Shown: positions 18,599-26,880 of the stretch, piece by piece | How positions within the stretch are numbered: position 1 is the first letter of the stretch | Layout: each line of letters begins with the position of its first letter | Source of the DNA: Chitinophagaceae bacterium | Lineage (GTDB): Bacteria; Bacteroidota; Bacteroidia; Chitinophagales; Chitinophagaceae | Reading direction: 5' to 3' | Length of the DNA stretch: 64,000 bases | NCBI GenBank assembly: GCA_016787065.1 | Contig: JAEUVD010000052.1 | Coordinates: 145,843-209,842 of the forward strand | The notes under the pieces: model-generated | The model's input: the letters and a program-made list of their open reading frames with translations, nothing else | Told to the model about the DNA's origin: nothing | Database searches by the model: none | Made by a program: the position numbers and the translations under genes

Positions 18599-19436
18599 TA
18601 ATCCAGGTATCGTTAGGCCCAGTAGCTTTTACTAACTCAAAAAATAACTTAGCATTATCCGGATGCAATCGAACACATCCATGAGATGCCTTGGTGCCCA
18701 GCTTTTTAAAATTGCCAACCGTTGTTCCATGAATAGCAAAACCGCCCTTAATAAAAACTACATAAGGCATATTTCCCAGTCCATTATACGAACCTCCCGG
18801 ATATTTCTTAGACGTGTATTTCTGAAACATCAATCCATTTGGTTTTGTATCGAACGTGGGTGTTTCGTGAGCCTTATCGCCTGTGGAAACCTTAAATGTA
18901 TCAACCGCTACACCATCAATATATAAATACAATCGTTGTTTCTTTTTGGAAATATGCGCCCATACCTTACACAATTTCTGTTTGCACGTTGCTTGTGATT
19001 TACCATTGGTATCGGGTACTTTTATTGCTTCTAAATTATACTTCAACGCCTTTACTTCTTCTGGTGTAATTTTTTTAATATCTGAAGTAAATGTATCCGC
19101 TTTCACAATGCTACTATCATTGTGCATATCTAATTTAAGAAAACCAGAATCATCTTTCCCTAACGCTGTAACCGTGCTGCTATCACGCTTCATCGCCACC
19201 GCCATGGAGTCGAGAATCGAGTTCACCGAATCGGAATTCGGATCAAAATTACCGGTATCAAAAATGTTTGATGTATCCGATAGTACATGCGTACTATCTT
19301 GTAAAACCTCTTCTTTAAAATTTTTATAACTGTCTTTGTTAACTTGTTTCTTCTTTCGGATAAAAGGTATTTCATCACAGGCCACAAACAAAAATAGCAG
19401 GGTAAAAATAATCACCCCTAACCTATCAAACTTCAT
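18585..19436 (-). CDS. L,D-transpeptidase lipoprotein (YkuD fold)
   Basis: 283 residues. The lipobox FVAC places the lipid at about Cys20, followed by a Ser/Asp-rich linker. The YkuD domain fills ~165-283: AIHGT, then SHGCVRLHP with His252 and the catalytic Cys254. The enzyme makes 3-3 crosslinks in peptidoglycan or attaches proteins to it, at the periplasmic face of the membrane. Membrane anchoring by lipid is notable but common in the phylum. It lies 8 bases after the FKBP gene, so the two are probably one transcript of envelope genes. Confidence 0.92.
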   Translation of the reverse strand: MKFDRLGVIIFTLLFLFVACDEIPFIRKKKQVNKDSYKNFKEEVLQDSTHVLSDTSNIFDTGNFDPNSDSVNSILDSMAVAMKRDSSTVTALGKDDSGFLKLDMHNDSSIVKADTFTSDIKKITPEEVKALKYNLEAIKVPDTNGKSQATCKQKLCKVWAHISKKKQRLYLYIDGVAVDTFKVSTGDKAHETPTFDTKPNGLMFQKYTSKKYPGGSYNGLGNMPYVVFIKGGFAIHGTTVGNFKKLGTKASHGCVRLHPDNAKLFFELVKATGPNDTWITISE

Positions 19437-19443
19437 AAAAAAC

Positions 19444-19890
19444 TTAGAGTACTTTAATTAAAGCGATTTCAAAAATCAACACGGAGTTTGCCGGTATATT
19501 GGTTTTCGCCGTGCTTCCATAACCATAATCAGCCGGTATAAACAACATACCACTGCCACCTTCTTTAAAGTGCGATAAACCTTCTCGCCATCCTTGAATT
19601 ACACTTTGTAGATTTAAGGTGATGGGTGTAATGGCCGAATCAAAAACTGTTCCATCTAATAAGTATCCTTTATAGGTTACTTTGACGTTAGATGTTGCCG
19701 TAGGATTCTTACCAGTTCCTTCTGTTTGAATAACATAGGTTAATCCGCTTACAGTGGTAACCGCATTTTCAATATTATGCTCCGATATATAGTCGGCAAT
19801 AAGTTGCTTATCACGTTCCAATTCTTTATTCTTTGTACAAGAAAAAAATAAGATGGAAAAAAGGAGGACTACCGAAAACAAGTATTTCAT
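19444..19890 (-). CDS. FKBP-type peptidyl-prolyl isomerase lipoprotein
   Basis: 148 residues from ATG 19890, chosen because it starts the signal sequence and lies 6 bases after a -7 promoter word. The lipobox FFSC gives Cys18. The FKBP domain (~50-148) has the standard strands VTYKGYLLDGTVFDS, VIQGWREGLSHFKEGG and IPADYGYGS, with IPANSVLIFEIALI at the end. It speeds proline isomerisation during folding of envelope proteins. The downstream L,D-transpeptidase is likely cotranscribed. Confidence 0.93.
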   Translation of the reverse strand: MKYLFSVVLLFSILFFSCTKNKELERDKQLIADYISEHNIENAVTTVSGLTYVIQTEGTGKNPTATSNVKVTYKGYLLDGTVFDSAITPITLNLQSVIQGWREGLSHFKEGGSGMLFIPADYGYGSTAKTNIPANSVLIFEIALIKVL

Positions 19891-19896
19891 AGGTTG

Positions 19897-19904
19897 CGAA
19901 GATA
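19897..19904 (-). promoter_or_regulatory. Bacteroidota -7 element, FKBP gene
   Basis: TATCTTCG on the minus strand, one change from TAnnTTTG, ending 6 bases before ATG 19890. This implies a leaderless or nearly leaderless mRNA. Confidence 0.5.
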
Positions 19905-20112
19905 GCCATACAACTGATTTCTCGAGCCGGTGACTGGTTAAAAGTTTGAAGGATTTCCATCTATTTAGTATCCAACAGAACGTGCCTGTGAAGCATTCTA
20001 ATCCCTCATCCGGTTGAAGCATTTCGCACCACGGTTTGTCAAGGGAAGGTAAGGTTAATCCAGTAACTACTAAAACCCCAAACGAATTCTTGTTGAGCTT
20101 GGTATAGCTGAC

Positions 20113-22554
20113 TTATAACTTCCCTAGTTTTAATCGATTATAATCTAAAAAATAAATGAGTCGAAGGGCCACTTCGTAAGCCTTTGGAGATTGTATAACC
20201 TCATAAACATTATTGTAATACTGATTGTTTGGTCGGTTATTTAGAATATAAGCATTTTGTAACCATTGCTTATAACTAAATACCAAACGACTTCCCGGAC
20301 GGAATATCCAATTCAGAAAAACATCAACATTTTGAAGATTGAAATTTTCATTAAAAGCACTTGAACTGGAATAAAAGCGATTTCGCCAATCACCTTCATC
20401 CCCCACTCGAAATAACCCTTGATAGGTGATAAAAGTATTGTAATGCCTGAAACGGGTATTAATATTCAAGGTCGGACTGAAGTTATACTTGACCGTAAGA
20501 TTACCTTCATATTCGCGTACAAAACGCTTACCTACAATAGGTTCTTGAATGCTCTCATCGTAATACGCAAAACCAATATTGGCATCATCCCGTGTCATAC
20601 TACCCTTGAGTGTTATTTCAAATTTATTTTGAATAAGGTAACGAATCGATTGTTCTGAATAGAAATATCCTGTTTTATTATTGTTTGAAAATCCGTAACC
20701 ACAATAAAAAGCCCAGAATAGTTTTTTCCTACTATCAGAACTGCCTCCCAAACCTGTCCAGAAATAAGGATTCGTGATTAGTTTTTTATAATAACTCCGT
20801 AATAAATAAAAGTCAACAGGGGCAAATGGTTTCGATTCTAACTCAAGTGTTACATCCCAAAAGCTTTTAAACAACCAGAAATAAGTTAGTTTACTCTGAT
20901 ATTCTTTAAATTGATAAGGAATGAAATTCTCTCTAAAGAAATTTTCGAATGTGATTCGATACGTTTGTAAAAAGGGTAACTTAGGTTTGTTTTCACCATA
21001 GGTAAACGAAACATTCTGCAGTACTTCATTCAGATTGAATTGAATACCCATATCGGTTTGATTATAGTTTGGTGATAATATACTTCCCGAAACACCAAAT
21101 CTAAATTTACCTGCTGTTTTCCTGAATTCACCCAACACATAAGTTCCACTTTGTATTGTATCACGAAATTGATTGCTCCACTTGCCCACGAGCATAATAG
21201 AATGCTTTTCCTTTTTATCGAATTGAACCCATTGTAACGAACTCACATTCGCATCATGACTCTCCCCTTGCCGTAACATACTGGTATTCGTAAAATTCAA
21301 AAACGATTGTCCTTTAAAAGGTTTATCTAATACAAGCACATTGTAATTACTCAAAGGAGACGTTTCGTATCGAATCGATTTATTTTCAATCTTATCATAA
21401 ACCAAGGCATGCATGGGACTGGTAATAGCATTGAAAATGCCAATACCTAAATTCTTTTTAGTTCTGCCTGAAAATTTAATTGCATTCAATAAAGTAGTTA
21501 CATTAGGATTTCGTCGGATTTCATATTTTGAAGTATCACCATAGAGCGCATCTACTTCATAGAATTTGTCCGGACGAGCACCAACGCGCCTTGAGTAAAA
21601 TAAATCTGCTTTATTAAATAGTTCGGTGCCTTCTGTAAAAAAGGGTCGGTTCTCATTGAGTTGTTGTTCAAATGCTGAAAGGTTTCGGATTAAATTATCC
21701 GAAATCACTTGTGAAAAGTCGGGTATTAACGTGGCATCCAAGGTAAACGATTCATTTACGCCATATTTAAAATCGAGTCCGCCACTTTTACTGAACCCTG
21801 TTTCGGTTCTTCCATTAGACGGCTTTTCATAATATCCTAAGGTTAGGTAGGGGTATAAGAATAAACGTACGGGAGGATTTATATTTTCGAAACCAAGCAG
21901 TTTACCTTCTTGCGATAAAAATCCATTTTTAGTTAAACTGATCGGCGACCAGTAGCTAGTTTCATTTTTCTTACGTACCAAGCGAGTGAAGTTCATACCC
22001 CAAATGGGATTGGCTGATGATGAAAAGCGTATGGCGCTAAAAGGAATTTCAATTTCCAATTCCCAATGATCTTCGTAAGCACTTGTTTTAGCATCCCAAA
22101 CTGCATCCCAGGTTATATCGCCAAACTCGGTACCACCTGAAATTCGCTCATCTTGTTGAACTCCTACAGAGGATACTCTAAATACAAATCCATTTTGTTT
22201 GTCGTTATAAGGATCCAGATGTAAACTAAACACATCCGCATTACAACGTGTAAGTTCATCACGCGCCGTAATTTGTCGTAATTGTTCTTGCTTAGGTTGA
22301 TAGAGTTTTGCTCCTAAGTAAATTCCAGATTTCGTGTAGAGAATTCTTACTTCTGTTTTATAGAGAGAAGGTTGATCGGGATGAGGAACCCATTGTGTAA
22401 AATTATCGGCAAGGTTAGCATCTTTCCAAGCTTCTTCTGAAACAACACCATCTAATTTAAGTGGCTTATTTGTTGACCGTATGACATACTCCTGTGCTCT
22501 GGCCTGTAAGGCAAAACACAGTAACAACAACATTTTCATCAGGTTGGTTTTCAT
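20113..22554 (-). CDS. DUF5916 / CBM9-like outer-membrane protein
   Basis: 813 residues from ATG 22554; an upstream TTG would sit beside the preceding gene's terminator. A signal peptide ends near ARA. Residues ~20-220 form a carbohydrate-binding family 9-like domain (LDGVVSEEAWKDA, then GFVFRVSSVGVQQDERI). From ~230 to the C-terminus is the DUF5916 barrel-like region (RLFLYPYLTLGYYEK, NENRPFFTEGTELF), rich in alternating aromatic residues. It is common in Bacteroidota with an unproven role, sometimes linked to secreted peptidases. It is a single gene here. Confidence 0.85.
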   Translation of the reverse strand: MKTNLMKMLLLLCFALQARAQEYVIRSTNKPLKLDGVVSEEAWKDANLADNFTQWVPHPDQPSLYKTEVRILYTKSGIYLGAKLYQPKQEQLRQITARDELTRCNADVFSLHLDPYNDKQNGFVFRVSSVGVQQDERISGGTEFGDITWDAVWDAKTSAYEDHWELEIEIPFSAIRFSSSANPIWGMNFTRLVRKKNETSYWSPISLTKNGFLSQEGKLLGFENINPPVRLFLYPYLTLGYYEKPSNGRTETGFSKSGGLDFKYGVNESFTLDATLIPDFSQVISDNLIRNLSAFEQQLNENRPFFTEGTELFNKADLFYSRRVGARPDKFYEVDALYGDTSKYEIRRNPNVTTLLNAIKFSGRTKKNLGIGIFNAITSPMHALVYDKIENKSIRYETSPLSNYNVLVLDKPFKGQSFLNFTNTSMLRQGESHDANVSSLQWVQFDKKEKHSIMLVGKWSNQFRDTIQSGTYVLGEFRKTAGKFRFGVSGSILSPNYNQTDMGIQFNLNEVLQNVSFTYGENKPKLPFLQTYRITFENFFRENFIPYQFKEYQSKLTYFWLFKSFWDVTLELESKPFAPVDFYLLRSYYKKLITNPYFWTGLGGSSDSRKKLFWAFYCGYGFSNNNKTGYFYSEQSIRYLIQNKFEITLKGSMTRDDANIGFAYYDESIQEPIVGKRFVREYEGNLTVKYNFSPTLNINTRFRHYNTFITYQGLFRVGDEGDWRNRFYSSSSAFNENFNLQNVDVFLNWIFRPGSRLVFSYKQWLQNAYILNNRPNNQYYNNVYEVIQSPKAYEVALRLIYFLDYNRLKLGKL

Positions 22555-22585
22555 AGCCGATGTACGGAACAGTAAATGTAAGGTT

Positions 22586-22620
22586 TTCAAAAAAAAATCC
22601 TGTAGTTACCTACAGGATTT
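22586..22620 (-). terminator. Intrinsic terminator
   Basis: An 11-bp perfect stem AAATCCTGTAG / CTACAGGATTT with a 4-base loop; on the minus strand it is followed by eight or more T. It ends the beta-barrel gene. Its stem shares AAATCCTGT with the terminator near 26.3 kb. Confidence 0.85.
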
Positions 22621-22643
22621 TGTTCATATTGTATTAGAATAAA

Positions 22644-23330
22644 TTATTTCTTCCAAAGACCGCGACCGAAGAACCAAACAAAAGAAACTGAAGACTGACG
22701 CCATACATTGAAACCAGCATCTGTTGAGTTAACCGTGTCATTTGAATTGTTATCATCTTCTTTCATAGTCTGAACACCTAAGCTAGCGATGTTTGCGAAT
22801 AAACCAAACGCGTTATATGGTGTGAAACCCATTCCGAAGTTAATAGAACCACCAACACCGTTACGAGTGCCTGTACCTGTTGGATCAACTGTATTTACAG
22901 CACCAACAATTACATTACGGTTGTAAGTTCCTGTTTTCATTCCTAAATTAGCAGAAGTAGTTAATGAGAACCAGTTGTTTAATGGGAAATACTTTTGAGC
23001 ATAAACACCAAAACCAACATCGGTATGATCACCAGTAACCTTGTTAACTGGAGATTGTTTTGTAAAATCTTCATAAGTCATGTAATCAACCATGAAGTCA
23101 ACACCCAATTCAAGGTTATCAATAACCATGTAACCAACGGATGGTGAAAAGTTAAAGCTGGTTGATTTGTAAAGTTCATCTAAATCCGGATCAACTTTTG
23201 AGCTGTTTAAGCCCATTCCAAAACGAACTACAACATTTCCTTGTGACGTAGCGGTTCTTGTTCTCTTACGTTGTGCATCTACTGTGAACGCTGAAATCAG
23301 CATTAAAGAAAAGATAATAATTTTTTTCAT
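22644..23330 (-). CDS. Outer-membrane beta-barrel protein
   Basis: 228 residues with a clear signal peptide (1-19, cut after VDAQ). The mature part is a run of amphipathic strands with glycine and aromatics (VVVRFGMGLNSS, FNFSPSVGYMVIDNLELGVDF, NWFSLTTSANLGMKTG) and ends with an aromatic strand (SSVSFVWFFGRGLW). This fits an 8- to 10-strand barrel of the OmpA/OMP_b-brl type without a peptidoglycan domain. No specific function can be given. It has its own promoter word and a strong terminator. Confidence 0.8.
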   Translation of the reverse strand: MKKIIIFSLMLISAFTVDAQRKRTRTATSQGNVVVRFGMGLNSSKVDPDLDELYKSTSFNFSPSVGYMVIDNLELGVDFMVDYMTYEDFTKQSPVNKVTGDHTDVGFGVYAQKYFPLNNWFSLTTSANLGMKTGTYNRNVIVGAVNTVDPTGTGTRNGVGGSINFGMGFTPYNAFGLFANIASLGVQTMKEDDNNSNDTVNSTDAGFNVWRQSSVSFVWFFGRGLWKK

Positions 23331-23353
23331 ACTCTTTTTTTATAAGTTGGAGC

Positions 23354-23361
23354 CAAAAGTA
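23354..23361 (-). promoter_or_regulatory. Bacteroidota -7 element, beta-barrel gene
   Basis: TACTTTTG, an exact TAnnTTTG word on the minus strand, ending 23 bases before the ATG at 23330. Confidence 0.55.
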
Positions 23362-23425
23362 TTACAACTTTTTAAATTTTTATAGTTTTTTTTATTTTTC
23401 TTTGACATGTAAAATAGAATATAAA

Positions 23426-24001
23426 ATGAAAAAAGGAATTTTGGTTTTATTGGGTGTCGTGGCCCTTTTGGTAATTTGGGCAGTTTCGTCCTATAATGGA
23501 TTAGTTGGGAAAGAGGAAGAAGTTAAAAAATGGTGGTCGAAAGTACAAACGCAATACCAACGTAGGGCGGATGTATTTAAGAATGCCGTTGAAACAGTAA
23601 AGGGAGCCGCCGCGAACGAAAAGGAAATATTACTCGGTGTAACTAAAGCACGCGCAGGGATCGACGAATCTCAAGAAAAAATGAAAACGGCTCAAACCCC
23701 TGCTGAGTTAGATGCTGCATTACGACAAGCGCAAACCGCAGCGATGAATTTAAAAATTCAAATTGAAGCCTATCCTAACATTCGTTCAACGGATGCCTTT
23801 ACCAAATTTCAGGATGAGGTTAGTGGAACAGAAAATAGAATAGCTGTTGCCCGAAACGATTATAATGATGCTGTTCAAACGTTCAACACAAGCATTCGAC
23901 GTTTTCCGACAAATATTTTTGCGAATATCATGGGACTGAAAGTGAGAGAAAGTTTTGAAGCTGAAAAAGGTTCGGAAAAATCACCGGATGTTAAGTTCTA
24001 A
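23426..24001 (+). CDS. LemA family protein
   Basis: 191 residues from ATG 23426, directly before an N-terminal membrane segment (~4-22). The LemA pattern follows: YNGLVGKEEEVKKWWSKVQ, then QRRADVFKNAVETVKGAAANE. The rest is helical, with an IEAYPNIRSTDAFTKFQDE segment that is also a family hallmark. LemA proteins are membrane-anchored, all-helical and of unclear role. The next two genes are both TPM-domain proteins, the standard LemA-TPM arrangement in this phylum, so the three probably act as a unit. Confidence 0.92.
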   Translation: MKKGILVLLGVVALLVIWAVSSYNGLVGKEEEVKKWWSKVQTQYQRRADVFKNAVETVKGAAANEKEILLGVTKARAGIDESQEKMKTAQTPAELDAALRQAQTAAMNLKIQIEAYPNIRSTDAFTKFQDEVSGTENRIAVARNDYNDAVQTFNTSIRRFPTNIFANIMGLKVRESFEAEKGSEKSPDVKF

Positions 24002-24007
24002 ACGCTC

Positions 24008-24460
24008 ATGTTATTTCGAACATCTAAGAGCAACAAATTTCTTAGCAAGCAAGAAACCGAGCAGATCATGGCTTGCGTGCGGGCTAATGAGGCCGGTACT
24101 TCCGGAGAAATTAGAATTTGTATTGAAGGGCATTGCTCCTATATGGAGCCGTTGCATCGCGCCGCTGAAATTTTTCGAAATTTAAAAATGTATGAAACGG
24201 AACATCGAAATGCTGTATTGATATACATTGCTTATAAAGATCAAGATTTCGCTTTATATGGTGACAAAGCCATTATTGAAAAAACGGAATCGGTATTCTG
24301 GAATGAACAAAGTAAAAAATTAGCCTTAGCGTTTTTTAAAGAAGAATATGTTCTCGGAATTACATCGTGTGTGGAGGCTATCGGAGTCATACTCAAAACG
24401 CTATTTCCACTACATGGTGAAAATAAAAATGAACTCCCTGATGAAATAATATTTGGTTGA
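24008..24460 (+). CDS. TPM-domain protein (soluble)
   Basis: 150 residues, starting 6 bases after LemA. It has no signal peptide or membrane helix and covers a TPM domain: SGEIRICIEGHC, then NAVLIYIAYKDQDFALYGDKAI, and YVLGITSCVEAIGVIL near the end. TPM domains are linked to envelope quality control and photosystem repair in other groups; some members have phosphatase activity. Its TGA overlaps the next ATG by one base, which suggests translational coupling to the membrane-bound TPM paralogue. Confidence 0.85.
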   Translation: MLFRTSKSNKFLSKQETEQIMACVRANEAGTSGEIRICIEGHCSYMEPLHRAAEIFRNLKMYETEHRNAVLIYIAYKDQDFALYGDKAIIEKTESVFWNEQSKKLALAFFKEEYVLGITSCVEAIGVILKTLFPLHGENKNELPDEIIFG

Positions 24461-25266
24461 TGCGAAGAAAACTTTTTTATCTCTCCCTTGTTGCGGTACT
24501 TGTTTTCTCGTTGAGCCTTGTTGCTCAACCTGGAAAGTATCACGACATTATACCGAATATTCCTTCGCCTCCGCGATTAGTAAATGATTTCGCCGGCATG
24601 CTATCGAGTGCTGAAAATCAGCAATTAGAAGAAAAATTAATTCAATTTGAGCGCGAAACATCGAATGAATTAGCAGTGGTTATTATTGATACCTTAGATT
24701 ATCTGGAAATTTCTGAATTTGCCAATGAACTTGGACGAAAATGGGATATTGGTAAGGCAACAAAACGAAACGGTGTTTTACTTTTAATTTCTAAAAAAGA
24801 TCGTCAACTTAATATTTCACCATCCGATCGCTTACAAGGTGCCCTACCCGATGGCACTTGCGGAGAAATTATTCGAAAAATAATAGTACCCGAATTTAGG
24901 GCTGGAAATTACTTCCTTGGAATTGATAAAGGTACAGATGCAATTATTTCAGCTACTAAAGGTGAGTTTACTGCGGATCCGCATGGCGACAAGGTGCCTA
25001 CGTTGCTTGTATTTTTTCTGATATTCCTTGTCTTTATAGTAATTCTTCTTGTTCTAATTTTCAGAAAAAATAAACAAGTGTATGTATCGCGAAGAGGTTA
25101 TCGTTACGACGATGACCATTGGGGCAATGGCGGTGGATGGTTCGGAGGAGGCTCCTCTTGGGGCGGTGGATCTTCGTGGGGAGGCGGCAGTTCCGGTGGT
25201 GGCTTCGGTGGTTTTGGCGGCGGCGGCGGCGGTTTCGATGGCGGTGGCTCCAGTGGTAGCTGGTAA
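24460..25266 (+). CDS. TPM-domain membrane protein with Gly-rich tail
   Basis: 268 residues from ATG 24460, overlapping the previous stop. A signal peptide (1-22) leads to the TPM domain (~35-160: LVNDFAGMLSSAENQQLEEK, ELAVVIIDTL, GVLLLISKKDRQLNISPSD). A single transmembrane helix follows (~182-203), then ~60 residues of Gly/Ser/Trp repeats of the kind GGGSSWGGG. This is the usual form of the membrane TPM protein next to LemA. The TPM domain faces the periplasm and the Gly-rich tail the cytoplasm by inference. Confidence 0.92.
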   Translation: MRRKLFYLSLVAVLVFSLSLVAQPGKYHDIIPNIPSPPRLVNDFAGMLSSAENQQLEEKLIQFERETSNELAVVIIDTLDYLEISEFANELGRKWDIGKATKRNGVLLLISKKDRQLNISPSDRLQGALPDGTCGEIIRKIIVPEFRAGNYFLGIDKGTDAIISATKGEFTADPHGDKVPTLLVFFLIFLVFIVILLVLIFRKNKQVYVSRRGYRYDDDHWGNGGGWFGGGSSWGGGSSWGGGSSGGGFGGFGGGGGGFDGGGSSGSW

Positions 25267-25288
25267 AAGCGAAGCAACCCTGGGTGGA

Positions 25289-26302
25289 TTAATCTTCCTT
25301 ATAATTCTCTAAATAGTAATTCACCATATTTTTCGAACCAATAAAGATTGGAACACGTTGATGTAATTCTTGTGGTTGAACTTCAAGAACTCGTTGTTCA
25401 CCGGTTGTTGAAACACCACCTGCTTTTTCCACTATAAAACTCATTGGATTGCATTCATATAATAAGCGAAGTTTACCATGAACATTCTTTTTATCGGCTG
25501 GGTACATGAATATTCCGCCTTTAATTAACGTACGATGTAAATCGGCTACCATGCTGCCTATATAACGATGTGAATACGGTCGGTTTGTTTCTTTATCTTC
25601 TTCCATACAATAATCCAGATAAGCTCTCAATTTATCGGAAAGTTTGTTGGTGTTACCTTGATTAACCGAATATATCTTACCATCTTCTTTACACTTCATA
25701 TCGCGGTGCGACAAACAAAATTCACCGATACTTGGTTCTAAGGTAAAGCCGTTTACACCTAGTTTGGTAGCGCAGACTAACATGGTACTTGAACCATAAA
25801 TAACATAACCGGCAGCCTTCATATTTTCACCTTTTTGAAGAAAATCTTCCTTACTACATGGTTTGCCTAATTCACTCACGCGCTTGTAAATACAAAAGAT
25901 CGTTCCGATGGAAGCATTTACATCAATATTCGATGAACCATCTAATGGGTCGAACATGACCACATACTTTGAGTTCATGGAATGTTGATCATCGAAAGCA
26001 ACAAAGTCATCATTCTCTTCCGAAGCGATCCCGGCACAATCTGCACTATTTTTTAAAACATTTATTAGTATTTCGTCGGCATACACGTCAAGCTTCATTT
26101 GTTCTTCCCCTTGCACATTCACCGCGCCATGGGCACCTAAAATATCTGCAAGGCCAGCCTTATTTACTTGCTTATTAATGAGCTTACATGCTAAACTAAT
26201 ATCGCGCAACAAGGTGGAGAGTTCACCGGTTGCTTGTGAGAATTGGCGAGTTTGCATTACCGTAAACTCGTCGAGGGTAATCAGCTTTCTATTTGGATTC
26301 AT
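25289..26302 (-). CDS. fbp: Fructose-1,6-bisphosphatase, class 1
   Basis: 337 residues, normal class 1 length. It removes the 1-phosphate of fructose 1,6-bisphosphate, the committed step of gluconeogenesis, in the cytoplasm. The metal and substrate signature FDPLDGSSNIDVNASIGTIF is intact, as are SEENDDF and the KLRLLYECNPMSFIVEKAGG segment. The start ATG is 11 bases past a terminator hairpin that ends the upstream hydratase gene, so expression depends on read-through or a promoter hidden in a very short gap. No promoter word is obvious. Confidence 0.97.
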   Translation of the reverse strand: MNPNRKLITLDEFTVMQTRQFSQATGELSTLLRDISLACKLINKQVNKAGLADILGAHGAVNVQGEEQMKLDVYADEILINVLKNSADCAGIASEENDDFVAFDDQHSMNSKYVVMFDPLDGSSNIDVNASIGTIFCIYKRVSELGKPCSKEDFLQKGENMKAAGYVIYGSSTMLVCATKLGVNGFTLEPSIGEFCLSHRDMKCKEDGKIYSVNQGNTNKLSDKLRAYLDYCMEEDKETNRPYSHRYIGSMVADLHRTLIKGGIFMYPADKKNVHGKLRLLYECNPMSFIVEKAGGVSTTGEQRVLEVQPQELHQRVPIFIGSKNMVNYYLENYKED

Positions 26303-26310
26303 GATTAAAA

Positions 26311-26339
26311 AGAAAAAAATCCTGTTCAGAACAGGATTT
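26311..26339 (-). terminator. Intrinsic terminator or attenuator before fbp
   Basis: A 10-bp perfect stem AAATCCTGTT / AACAGGATTT with a 3-base loop, then T7 on the minus strand. It lies between the MaoC gene stop and the fbp start. Confidence 0.8.
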
Positions 26340-26350
26340 AATTTAACTAG

Positions 26351-26764
26351 TTATGAAAAAATATATTGTTTCTTATTCATCAACAGGGCCTCACCACTGA
26401 TGGTTTGATCACCGCTTTCTACTTCGTAAACAGCACAATCATAGAGTACTCTGTTCTTCTCCGGAAAAACCTCTTTCACGGTAATTACAGCTTTATACTT
26501 TGTATTCACATACATTGGTTTCATCCACATCATACTTTGCTTCATGTAAACATGACCATCAGCATACCATAGGGCACCAAATATTTTTGTAAAAACAGAA
26601 GCTCCTAAAAAACCATGAATAATGCAACGCCCGAAAATACTAGCCTTGCCTGCTTCTTCATTAATGTGTAAGGGGTTCGTATCACCACTTACTTCTGCGT
26701 ACATGTTTACTTGCTCTTGCGTGTAACTGTACTCGTGTTCGAATGTATCACCAATTTTTAACAT
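26351..26764 (-). CDS. MaoC-like (R)-enoyl-CoA hydratase (PhaJ type)
   Basis: 137 residues, the size of a single hot-dog MaoC domain. The hydratase-2 motif YAEVSGDTNPLHINEEAGK has the catalytic Asp28 and His33, followed by the FGRCIIHGF stretch. Such enzymes hydrate trans-2-enoyl-CoA to (R)-3-hydroxyacyl-CoA, the monomer for polyhydroxyalkanoate. It is divergent from a PhaE-like gene with starts ~117 bases apart, which supports a PhaJ role over other MaoC functions. Another possible role is a step in fatty-acid metabolism. Confidence 0.82.
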   Translation of the reverse strand: MLKIGDTFEHEYSYTQEQVNMYAEVSGDTNPLHINEEAGKASIFGRCIIHGFLGASVFTKIFGALWYADGHVYMKQSMMWMKPMYVNTKYKAVITVKEVFPEKNRVLYDCAVYEVESGDQTISGEALLMNKKQYIFS

Positions 26765-26815
26765 ACCTTATTCAATTTGATAACATCTTAAATTTTTTCC
26801 CGAAAGTTCTTGTCA

Positions 26816-26823
26816 TACCTTTG
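26816..26823 (+). promoter_or_regulatory. Bacteroidota -7 element, PhaE-like gene
   Basis: TACCTTTG, an exact TAnnTTTG word, ends 57 bases before ATG 26881. Because the implied transcript starts near 26830, any upstream in-frame start codon is excluded. Confidence 0.55.
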
Positions 26824-26880
26824 CGCGCGAAAAACGAGTGTATCTCTTTTTTAAACTTTTTGCAAATAAAAATTAAAAAA

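Noticed and set aside
18883..19329. Plus-strand frame of 148 codons opposite the L,D-transpeptidase
   Set aside because: Lies wholly antisense to a gene with intact catalytic motifs and has no family pattern.
26743..26880. N-terminal extension of the PhaE-like protein
   Set aside because: It precedes and spans the promoter word at 26816-26823, so it would not be transcribed; ATG 26881 fits better.
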